Positions 29,046 to 36,942 of a DNA stretch of 64,000 bases are shown here, one piece after another. Source of the stretch: Flavobacterium sp. N502540 (GTDB taxonomy: Bacteria; Bacteroidota; Bacteroidia; Flavobacteriales; Flavobacteriaceae); NCBI RefSeq assembly GCF_025947365.1, contig NZ_CP110012.1, forward strand, positions 3,038,001 through 3,102,000, written 5' to 3'. A model generated the notes under the pieces. It ran no database searches and had not been told where the DNA came from. It saw only the letters and a list, made by a program, of their open reading frames with translations. The first letter of the stretch is position 1. The number at the start of each line of letters is the position of its first letter. Both the position numbers and the translations under genes were made by a program.

Positions 29046-29607
29046 TTACCCATTGTAGTCAGGTAATCGGGAAAAAATGTCAAGACCTCCATCTCCCATA
29101 ATTAGAAAATAATTTTCTGACTTTGAGAATCCTAAATATTTATTCCCCTCATAACTATTTTGTTGCAACTCTAAAAAATATTTTTTTCCATTCTTATAAT
29201 TTAAGAGGCTAGGAACCTTGATATTCCAAGCAATATCAACAACTTCTATCTTCCATGTATTATCTTTAGTTAATAAATTTCCACCTCCACCTCTTAATCC
29301 AAAAATAAATACAGTTTCAGACTTACTTTGAACAAAAAAAGTCAAATTATCATCAGATATATTTTTTTTTAAATGAATTCTCATAATCATTAAATGTAAT
29401 ATTCTTTTTAAGAATATCATAAATAAAAACTCCATCTGTATTAATCAATAAAATATTATCATCTGAGAGCCATCCACTTGCTATTATTCCATTTAGGCGA
29501 ATAGCTGTATAGTACTCCCATTCAGCTGCTTTCCCGGCTAAATTTTCGTCTGATAGTTCATTAAAAACATTGACTTCATATTTGTTTTTTAACTCTTGTA
29601 ATCTCAT
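29046..29607 (-). pseudogene. Hypothetical protein gene broken by a frameshift in a T9 (A9) tract
   Basis: Two minus-strand frames fit together as one gene. The 5' part (start at 29607, MRLQELKNKYEVNVFNEL) stops at 29353, just past nine T (29362-29370, A9 on the coding strand). Removing one A joins ENSFKKN to ISDDNLTFFVQSK and carries the frame on to 29046, giving about 186 residues. The reading beyond the join is compositionally normal (FGLRGGGGNLL, EGNKYLGFSKSENYFLI). I do not recognise the family; size and content resemble toxin-immunity-like orphan proteins. The break may be a true mutation, a phase-variable tract or a sequencing error. Confidence 0.65.
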
Positions 29608-29763
29608 ATCTATGGGGTTATAATTTTACCACTGCCAGAAATTTGCCACTTCAGAAAACCGTTTATTTTATTGGAATGAACCCTATTCTATAAAACCCTC
29701 CCGTAACATGAGTATTTGAAGCAGATATACTTTTCAATCCTAATGATTGCGGATGTTTTAGTC

Positions 29764-29997
29764 TCAATATAATCTTGCACATTTTCGAAATTCTCTATGC
29801 GTCACAAATATGAGGCAAGGATTTTGTTCGATTTTATAAATGTTAAAAAGTGGTATAAAAAAGCAACCCTGTATACCGTTTGATTTGCAGGGTTTACCGT
29901 GAATTTTAGCCTTTTTTGTAAACTTTGAAAAGTCTCCTTTTAAGCCTTCAGCGGAGAAAGAGGCTCCGCCACCTGTATCGTAAGCACCAGCAAACAC
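29764..29997 (-). pseudogene. Short orphan frame, possible remnant of a polymorphic-toxin region
   Basis: A GTG-started frame of 77 codons begins FAGAYDTGGGASFSAEGLKG, which reads like the C-terminal part of a larger protein. In the same frame there is a stop two codons before it. Together with the neighbouring frameshifted gene it suggests decayed accessory DNA. No family is recognised. Confidence 0.3.
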
Positions 29998-30210
29998 TGG
30001 GTGTCATGTTATGTCAAAAAGAGTTGGGCACTAATAGGGCACTCTTGAAATTCTTGGGTTTATTAACCTCTGTAAATGTAGGAAAAAAAATCGAGAAAAT
30101 GGCGGAGAAATTTCAATAATTTGGGTCTGATGATTTGATTCTGGAGAATTGGAGCGCGCTTTAACATTTTTTATCATGTCTTGATAGTTTGTGAGCAAGT
30201 ATAATAAAAT

Positions 30211-30906
30211 TTACTTTAACTCTTTTTTTAATTCTGTCAAGACAATCTTTAAATTGTTTTTCAAGGATCCAAATTCACCTGAATAATCGCTTGAATTATT
30301 AATTTCATTTCTGTTTGATATTTTCTGCTTGACAGTATTAATGTTTTCTTGTGCTCCATAAGCATCATAACATAAATTTAAAAATTCTTGCGATTCAAAA
30401 TTAAAAGAGAATAAATGCCCATATAATAATGGATAGCTAGATACGAAGTGAAGAAATCCATTATAGAAAATTTGATTTTCACTCATATTATCCATACATT
30501 TATCCATGAACAATTTGTTTGGGATTTTTGGAGAATTTGAATAATGCACCAATTCAATGAGTTCGTCTTTTATCTTTAAATTGTAATTTTGAATGTCTGG
30601 ATAATAAATTGCAAGTGCATCATAAGCATCTATTCTTTTCAGCAATAGCCCCATGTTTTTGTTTTCTTCGCTCGAATTTTTCCCAATATAATAGGTTAGA
30701 TATCCTAATACAACTAAACTAAGCAATGTTATGAGGGTGTTGACAGTGCCTCCTATGTAATCGGCAAAAGTTGCCCAATCATGAGCATCGCTTGAAATGG
30801 GTTTTTTCCAAAAATTGAACATGAAAATGCCGACAGGTAAAAATAAAATTACTAACAATATAATAGTGGTTGCAATTACGGCTTTTGATGGTTTATTTAT
30901 TTTCAT
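30211..30906 (-). CDS. Two-helix membrane protein resembling putative phage-abortive-infection proteins
   Basis: A 231-residue protein with two N-terminal membrane segments (about residues 9-32 and 46-73) and a cytoplasmic helical domain. The segment FADYIGGTVNTLITLLSLVVL resembles the conserved G-D/Y-x-G-G-x-x-N pattern I associate with the putative phage abortive infection family (PF16872 from memory), whose members are 2-TM proteins in defence islands. That assignment is from pattern only. The gene is isolated, with about 600 bases of AT-rich sequence upstream of its start. Confidence 0.7.
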   Translation of the reverse strand: MKINKPSKAVIATTIILLVILFLPVGIFMFNFWKKPISSDAHDWATFADYIGGTVNTLITLLSLVVLGYLTYYIGKNSSEENKNMGLLLKRIDAYDALAIYYPDIQNYNLKIKDELIELVHYSNSPKIPNKLFMDKCMDNMSENQIFYNGFLHFVSSYPLLYGHLFSFNFESQEFLNLCYDAYGAQENINTVKQKISNRNEINNSSDYSGEFGSLKNNLKIVLTELKKELK

Positions 30907-30982
30907 GATTTTAGATAAGAAATTAATTCTAATTATTAAATACGCATTTAAGTTAATACTAGATTTCGATAAAGTTATATAA

Positions 30983-31540
30983 AATTAAGAGTTTCAAATG
31001 TTAAGCCTGCTTCTCTTGAAAGATATTATTTGGTTGCATGATAAAACAAAGGGAATATTGCTGAAGAATGATTATGAAATTGTTTAAAATATATGTTTTA
31101 TAGATCAAGTTTTTGGTGATTATTATATGTATTTGAATATAAAAATGTCTATAAATATTTAAATATATGCTTTTACATATAAATTGTATGTTTGGCTCTT
31201 AATTATAAGTATTATGGTACAATAAGTCAGATTTTAAGAATGAGACTCTGGAAAATAATATGATTTTTTAATGTGAACAGAAAACCAAAATCAATGTAAA
31301 TATTTAATATTACTATGATAAAATTTTATAAATTGTAACGCAAGCAAATTCATTAGAATTATAATGAATATACTGATCAATACATTTATTTCTTTCAAAA
31401 ATGAGAATTAATGCTCTTTGAAAAAGCAAAAAAACTGTTACAAGACTTTGAATTAGGCAAAAAAGATAAACAGCAGAAACAGCAAAATTCAATTAAATTC
31501 AAATAAAAACTGTAATATAAATTAATGAAAATATAAATTT
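30983..31540. other. AT-rich intergenic stretch, no gene seen
   Basis: Very AT-rich sequence with no credible frame, RNA gene or strong hairpin. It must carry the promoters of the divergent genes on either side, but no motif can be called with confidence. Confidence 0.5.
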
Positions 31541-31792
31541 ATGGTAAACTGTTATTGCGAGTACTGCGGTACTAAGACTTCAAGCATCCAATCATTGACT
31601 GCGAACTCGTGTTTCCGTCACCCACTGGGGCCAGGTAAAGGAAAACACAAATTATACGAGGGAAGCGAAAAATCGCAATACAGCTGTAAATATTGCGGGA
31701 CTTCTTCTTCGCAAATTACATCATTAACGGCAAATTCTTGCCATCGTCACCCAAATGGAAGTGGGAAAGGCAAACATGCGCCAGCTTTGTAA
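31541..31792 (+). CDS. Tandem-repeat Cys/His zinc-ribbon-like small protein
   Basis: An 83-residue protein built from two copies of one ~35-residue unit: Y/C-x-C-x-YCGT, then SLTANSC, then RHP-x-G-x-GKGKH. Each copy supplies CxxC plus a later Cys and His residues, a likely zinc site, and ends in a basic GKGKH that could contact nucleic acid. There is no signal peptide. It precedes the TPR gene by 79 bases on the same strand. The function is unknown; repeats of this type are, as far as I recall, undescribed. Confidence 0.75.
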   Translation: MVNCYCEYCGTKTSSIQSLTANSCFRHPLGPGKGKHKLYEGSEKSQYSCKYCGTSSSQITSLTANSCHRHPNGSGKGKHAPAL

Positions 31793-31871
31793 CGAGTAAT
31801 TTGAAATTAAATAGATACTAATATAAGGCTTTACAGAAATGTATAACAACTATTGTAAACAATAAAGAACT

Positions 31872-34184
31872 ATGACAACAAGTGAATGGACAGAACGTGG
31901 TGATGATAAATACGATTTAAAAGACTACGTTGGTGCAATAGCAGACTACACAAAGGCAATTCAGGAAAAATCAACGAATGATACGGCTTACTTTAAAAGA
32001 GGATGGGCCAAATTTGAAATAAATGATTATGAAGGCGCATTAGCCGATTATACAAAAGCGGCCGACTTGTCTCCATTGGATTGGTCGTATCATTATCGCA
32101 GTGGAGTAGCAAAAAGTTATCTAAATGACCATGAAGGGGTTCTGTTGGATTTTGAACAAGCAATAAAATTAGACAAGGATATCGTATTAATTCCAGATTT
32201 TTTACAGCATAGAGGAGAATCCAAAGTCGAAACAGGTGATTATAGTGGTGCAATAGCTGATTTTACATTGGCTATAAAAGATAATCCCGAGGATGATCTT
32301 GCATTTTTTCTTAGAGGATGGGTGAAGTTAACTTTTTTGCAGGACTATTTAGGAGCAATAGCTGATTATACAAAAACGATAGAATTGGATTCGGAAAACC
32401 GCATGTTTTATTATGCCAGAGGGACTGCTAAGTATAACATACAAGATTATGAGGGGGCGATTAATGATTTTACTGCAGCAATTGATATAGATCCAGATTA
32501 TTTGGAAGCATTAAATGATAGAGGCTATGCAAAAGCATTATTGCATGACTATGAAGGTGCAATTGATGATTGTACAAGAGCGATACTAATAAACGCGGAA
32601 TTCCAACATGCTTATGAGAGCAGAGGGTTTGCAAAATTAGGTCTGAAAGATTATCTCGGAGCAATAGCAGATTTTACAAAAGCAATTGAGATCGATCCAG
32701 ACTATGATTCAGCTTTTTATTTTAGAGGGGTATCGAAATATTTTTTGGAAGACCACAAAGAGGCATTGGTCGATTTGGCAAAAGCTGTTGAAATGAATCC
32801 AAACCATAAGGAAGCGTATGAACGCATGGCTTTGATTTATGCTGAATTTGGAAATATTAGCGAAGCTGTCACGAATTATAAAAAAGCATATTGCTTAACT
32901 ATTGATTATTCAGAGCAAAAGAAAATAAGGCAAGAACTTGATAAGCTTATCCCGGATTATAATAATCAATTTGTTGATCTGCCTTACCAGCAAAGAAAGA
33001 TAATTGCGGTAGATAATGAGTATACAACGTCTTCAACGAATGCATTTGTGGTGCTTGATAAATCTAATTTGCCATCGGCTGTAAACTTCCCTGTCGGGCA
33101 CCCGATTGAACAGGAATTGTATATTGTACATCCTTTTACGAAAAACTCCTATATGCCCTATGCAGATTATGAGGACTCATTGTTTGTGGACAGGTATGAC
33201 GAATTCAAATTCTTTATACAATGTCTTGGAGCAAAATCAATGACAGTAGAAGTGGTTAAGGGAAGCGAAAAGAGTTCTTCTATTATAAACAGGCGTTCTT
33301 CTGATAACAATGATTCAAGATCAGGGAGCGTTTCAGTAGGTTTTAAAGTTTATAGTGGAACAGTAAATGGAAATTCTAACAATTCTTCGACTTCAAATTA
33401 TGACGGTAATAAAGGTGCGGCTGAAGATCTGCAAGCAACCCGTACAACAACACAGAGGTATAATCCAACGAAAAAACCATATTTACCCCACAATCTTATT
33501 TGGTTTAATAATGAACCTTCCTGGCAAAGATTATATGAACAGAGAATAACAGGAAGTTTACTTCAACATTCTGAAACATGGAGTCTAAAAAGCAATCATT
33601 CTATTTCTGAAAAAGAAGAGATAAGTCTGAAGTCTGCATTTAAAGATTTCCTTGGGGGAAGTATTGGTATCAATATGTTCAGCGTAAGCGGTGAAATGAG
33701 TTCGGAAAACACTAGAAGTATTGAAGAACTGGTAGAAAAAACATTCAATAAAAGTGAATCAATTGAATGGAGTATCAAAATAGAGTTTGAACCAGTCGAA
33801 AATCTTTTGGAAGAGAATATGGGATCAGTAAGTGAAACCAATAAAGCAGAAGTATCTTTGGTTTCAAATAAAGACGAGCAAGAATATATGGAGGAGGTGA
33901 AATTCATGCTTGAATATGATGGTGCTATTGAAGATAAAGGAAGAGCTATTCTGGAGAGATTAAGAACAAGAAAAGGAATTTCTAAAGAAAGATCTGCCGA
34001 GTTGGAAAGGAATCTGCTCTCTTATGGAGTCCTCTCAGAAAATGAAAAAGAATATTTCGAAGAGTTTAAGGCGATATTAAATGATGGAGAAATCACTGAA
34101 AAAGAGAGGCGAATTTTAAGTAGAATGGCAAATCGATTAGGCATTTCAGAGGAAAGGGTTGAGGAATTGGAAAAATTGATTTAA
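31872..34184 (+). CDS. TPR-repeat protein with unique beta-rich domain and C-terminal helical repeats
   Basis: A 770-residue cytoplasmic protein. Residues 1-345 hold about ten tetratricopeptide repeats with the recurring DYxGAIADYTKAI motif, a protein-binding scaffold. Residues about 370-620 are a Ser/Gly/Asn-rich, probably beta-rich region (GSVSVGFKVYSGTVNGNSNN) with alternating polar residues, followed by GSIGINMFSVSGEMSSENT. Residues about 660-770 carry two copies of a helical unit (EYMEEVKFML to GISKERSAELE, and EYFEEFKAIL to GISEERVEELE) that recalls TerB-type or effector-associated repeats. I recognise no enzymatic motif. A terminator follows. Confidence 0.85.
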   Translation: MTTSEWTERGDDKYDLKDYVGAIADYTKAIQEKSTNDTAYFKRGWAKFEINDYEGALADYTKAADLSPLDWSYHYRSGVAKSYLNDHEGVLLDFEQAIKLDKDIVLIPDFLQHRGESKVETGDYSGAIADFTLAIKDNPEDDLAFFLRGWVKLTFLQDYLGAIADYTKTIELDSENRMFYYARGTAKYNIQDYEGAINDFTAAIDIDPDYLEALNDRGYAKALLHDYEGAIDDCTRAILINAEFQHAYESRGFAKLGLKDYLGAIADFTKAIEIDPDYDSAFYFRGVSKYFLEDHKEALVDLAKAVEMNPNHKEAYERMALIYAEFGNISEAVTNYKKAYCLTIDYSEQKKIRQELDKLIPDYNNQFVDLPYQQRKIIAVDNEYTTSSTNAFVVLDKSNLPSAVNFPVGHPIEQELYIVHPFTKNSYMPYADYEDSLFVDRYDEFKFFIQCLGAKSMTVEVVKGSEKSSSIINRRSSDNNDSRSGSVSVGFKVYSGTVNGNSNNSSTSNYDGNKGAAEDLQATRTTTQRYNPTKKPYLPHNLIWFNNEPSWQRLYEQRITGSLLQHSETWSLKSNHSISEKEEISLKSAFKDFLGGSIGINMFSVSGEMSSENTRSIEELVEKTFNKSESIEWSIKIEFEPVENLLEENMGSVSETNKAEVSLVSNKDEQEYMEEVKFMLEYDGAIEDKGRAILERLRTRKGISKERSAELERNLLSYGVLSENEKEYFEEFKAILNDGEITEKERRILSRMANRLGISEERVEELEKLI

Positions 34185-34217
34185 AAAAAATTTATAGACT
34201 TCTGATCTGCGAAGTTT

Positions 34218-34253
34218 AAGGTTTCGGCTCTGAAAGCCGAAACCTTTTTTTTG
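34218..34253 (+). terminator. Rho-independent terminator after the TPR gene
   Basis: A perfect 12-bp stem, AAGGTTTCGGCT (34218-34229) with AGCCGAAACCTT (34235-34246), has a 5-base loop and a T tract. It starts about 30 bases after the stop codon. Confidence 0.9.
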
Positions 34254-34389
34254 TTTTATATGATTAAGCATCTGGGATGTAGCCCATTTTGATATTCTCT
34301 AATCAAAGGTGATTATTAAAAAAAAATAATAGATAAAGACGCTAAATCGTTGTCGTCAGCGAAGGGATGCGATTTGTATCCATATCAGT

Positions 34390-34638
34390 ATGCTCCGCCA
34401 AGTAGCACTGGATGATGACAAGGCTATCCCCAACGATAAGGACTGGATTTATGAGCATCCTCGAAATGCGCTTATTTTCAGCAAGACTTCCCTTGTATGG
34501 AACCAGCTCAAGAAGGTTTACAGCTCTTCGTTCAGGGAAATGGTGACGGGCCATTTTCCTGAAGAAAATGATATTCTGGAATCGCTGCTGTTTCTCTCAG
34601 AGCGGATACAAAGAATGGAATGGGGGATAAAAAAATAA
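34390..34638 (+). pseudogene. Short frame, possible gene fragment
   Basis: An 82-codon frame from ATG reads like a piece of a real soluble protein (DWIYEHPRNALIFSKTS, ENDILESLLFLSERIQRMEWG). There is no recognised domain, and it sits at the edge between the low-GC and higher-GC accessory DNA. It could be the tail of a gene truncated by insertion. Confidence 0.3.
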
Positions 34639-34674
34639 AAGAAGCGCTTTGTTCTGCTCTAAGTATCATGAAGG

Positions 34675-35433
34675 CTACTTAAGTATAATATCGGCATCTT
34701 TTATTTCTCCGTTTGTTCCACTGGTAAAGGTCTGGGCTTTGATGTCATAATGATTACTAATTTCCAGCAGTCCTATTTTGCCTTTAGCATTCACATAATA
34801 CGTCGTATTTGCTGCTAAATCCGTAAGAAGAATGATTCCTTTGCTGTTAGTTGACAGGTATTTGATGCTTCCGCCGCAATTTGGAAAGTTGGCAGTATAA
34901 AAATTCAGGTTGTTATAAAGGCAGACTTTTGCATTTGAAAGAAGATTACCCTTCTCGTCTTTTGCTTTCAGTCTAAGGCCTGTTGTTTCAGGTTTTAGTT
35001 CTGAATTTAGCTCAATTTTTGAATCCCTAACAATTTCAAAATTATTGGAATAGGAATAAGGAATGTATCCAAGCTCGTCTACTCTCAAAGAATCGGCATC
35101 CAGATCTGTTACAAGCGATGAGTTGAACTGAATGATAGTGTCGGTCTGCTTCACCATAATTTTATATTTGCCTATTGCAGGAGTCTTATAAGCGAAGATG
35201 CCTGAAGCCGTAGTTTTCCCTGTATAGATCGGGGTTGATGCATCATTGTAAAAGATGCTTATACTGGCTCCTTTTCGGACGTCTTCTTTCAAGCCTGTTG
35301 CGGCATTGAGATATTGGAGATTGATTGTCGATAATACATCTCCCACATACTCTGCTTCATTTTCCTTGTCGCAGCTCAAAAGAAGGACAAAACTGAAAAT
35401 TGCAATACTAGTTAAAAGATAATTTTTCTTCAT
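34675..35433 (-). CDS. Lipoprotein with carboxypeptidase-regulatory-like (beta-sandwich) repeats
   Basis: The ATG at 35433 is chosen because it gives a clean lipoprotein signal (MKKNYLL... with LLSC lipobox, Cys near residue 22); in-frame ATGs at 35451 and 35502 would add charged residues before it. About 252 residues. After the lipobox come two beta-sandwich units of the type seen in regulatory-like domains (TASGIFAYKTPAIGKYKI and NSKGIILLTDLAANTTYYV). It is probably a surface or outer-membrane lipoprotein. It overlaps the upstream metzincin gene by 26 bases and is the last gene of a three-gene minus-strand operon. Confidence 0.8.
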   Translation of the reverse strand: MKKNYLLTSIAIFSFVLLLSCDKENEAEYVGDVLSTINLQYLNAATGLKEDVRKGASISIFYNDASTPIYTGKTTASGIFAYKTPAIGKYKIMVKQTDTIIQFNSSLVTDLDADSLRVDELGYIPYSYSNNFEIVRDSKIELNSELKPETTGLRLKAKDEKGNLLSNAKVCLYNNLNFYTANFPNCGGSIKYLSTNSKGIILLTDLAANTTYYVNAKGKIGLLEISNHYDIKAQTFTSGTNGEIKDADIILK

Positions 35434-36931
35434 ATTTTTTTCTGTTTTCATTTTGATTTGTTCGCCCAAGCAGCTGTATTTTAAAATTCTCATATTTTTC
35501 AATATCTTTTGGTTCTACCTGCATTGTCTTTTTATGGGTATTTGAAAAACTTTCTGTTAAATGGATATATTCCTTGGCTATTTTGCCGCGTTTGACCGCG
35601 CTGCTTTCATTGGAGAGTATTGTTTCGTAAATGTTTTTCAAACGCAGTTTCGCTTTTTGGATATGAGCTTTAGACTCGCTCAGCTCGATTTCTTTTTTCC
35701 AAACGGATGCCATTATCCAGCAGACGGGCAAAAGCAGATTTGAATCAGTGAAGGTTTCGTCTTTGAAATGTTTGCCGCATTCACGGATGAGCTGAGTCTT
35801 ATTATAAGCGCTACCTGTTAAAAATTGACGCATATTTTTACTGTATATCTTGTAGCGAAGATTTTCGGTTTTCAATTGAGGTTCATTTACAGTCAGTTCT
35901 GTGAGATCTGAACTGTACCATGTATTTTTAGTTTTGAATTTCTTGATTGTGCATCGGATTTTATAAATGCCTGATTCCTCAAAAATGTAGCCTTTGGAAT
36001 TGCAGTGCAGATTTAGCGAGACATACTTTTTTGATCCCGGATCCAGAAATGAATATCTGCTATTGAAACCGCAGCCTTTTTTAAAATCCAGTTCCAAGGA
36101 TGCGCCGCTTGGGGCATACAGTTCGATGCAGAGGTTTCTTGAATACTGCCCCAGAGGCAGAGGAAGCTTTATTCTTTTTAGTGTGTTATTGGAAATTATG
36201 ACGCTCAGGGCAATAATATCCCCTTTTAAAAAGTTCAGGTCCCCGGTGAAGCTGAAGCTATCAAATTGGATATTCAATTTATCGTTTATCCTTTTGGCTT
36301 TATAATCATCCGAAGTTGAATATTCCCTTAATCTGCCTCCAGGTTTTGCCAAGTTTGGATATCTGGTTACATAATCGATATTTCCCGAGTTAAAATCAAA
36401 TCTAATATTCTGTGGCCATTTTGGATGTAAAGGAGATTCGATTAAAAGGTTAGTCTGGGACATCATAAAAAGATCACTCTCATGCACAAGGTTAAGGCAG
36501 TGTCCGATCTCATGCAGAATGGTTTTCCCCATCAAGGTCTGCACAGGTATTGCGTATTGGCCTGTAATTTTTATAATTTCTGATTCAAAGACAGCGCAGC
36601 CATTACGCGTGTTTGTTGCGACGGTATGATCATACATTTTTCCTAAAACCTGGTCGATATGCAAGGTTGCTATAGTCAGTAGGATATACGATTGGTTTTG
36701 CTGCACCGCTGCCTTTCTTATTGAAGAGCTCAGCTTTACTTGGCGCAGAAGATTTTGCAGATCGCTGTCATTTGTGGCATCCCTTAGTGAACCTGAATTT
36801 AATTGGCTCGGACTGATGTAGGTATAGGCGGTAATGCCTAATGGCAAAAGCCTGTCCGCCAATAGATTTTCGATCCAGCTATATTTTTCAGGATCGCCAA
36901 TTCGATAATTCACTTCCACATGTAAGATCAT
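35408..36931 (-). CDS. Metzincin-like zinc metallopeptidase with long C-terminal region
   Basis: A 507-residue protein. The zinc motif is H140-E-I-G-H144-C-L-N147-L-V-H150, that is HExxHxxNxxH, followed by a likely Met-turn (FMMSQ). This is the metzincin pattern with Asn in place of the usual Gly. The N-terminal 190 residues are the catalytic part. About 215-350 look beta-rich, and the last ~130 are charged and helical. No signal peptide is evident, which is odd because both operon neighbours carry export signals. The gene starts 11 bases after the previous stop. Confidence 0.82.
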   Translation of the reverse strand: MILHVEVNYRIGDPEKYSWIENLLADRLLPLGITAYTYISPSQLNSGSLRDATNDSDLQNLLRQVKLSSSIRKAAVQQNQSYILLTIATLHIDQVLGKMYDHTVATNTRNGCAVFESEIIKITGQYAIPVQTLMGKTILHEIGHCLNLVHESDLFMMSQTNLLIESPLHPKWPQNIRFDFNSGNIDYVTRYPNLAKPGGRLREYSTSDDYKAKRINDKLNIQFDSFSFTGDLNFLKGDIIALSVIISNNTLKRIKLPLPLGQYSRNLCIELYAPSGASLELDFKKGCGFNSRYSFLDPGSKKYVSLNLHCNSKGYIFEESGIYKIRCTIKKFKTKNTWYSSDLTELTVNEPQLKTENLRYKIYSKNMRQFLTGSAYNKTQLIRECGKHFKDETFTDSNLLLPVCWIMASVWKKEIELSESKAHIQKAKLRLKNIYETILSNESSAVKRGKIAKEYIHLTESFSNTHKKTMQVEPKDIEKYENFKIQLLGRTNQNENRKKYEEKLSFN

Positions 36932-36942
36932 CTTGTATCGGG

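Noticed and set aside
29925..30119. + strand frame overlapping the 29764-29997 remnant
   Set aside because: Composition is not protein-like and the region is decayed.
34342..34554. Minus-strand frame opposite the 34390 fragment
   Set aside because: Less protein-like than the + strand frame; no start context or neighbours.
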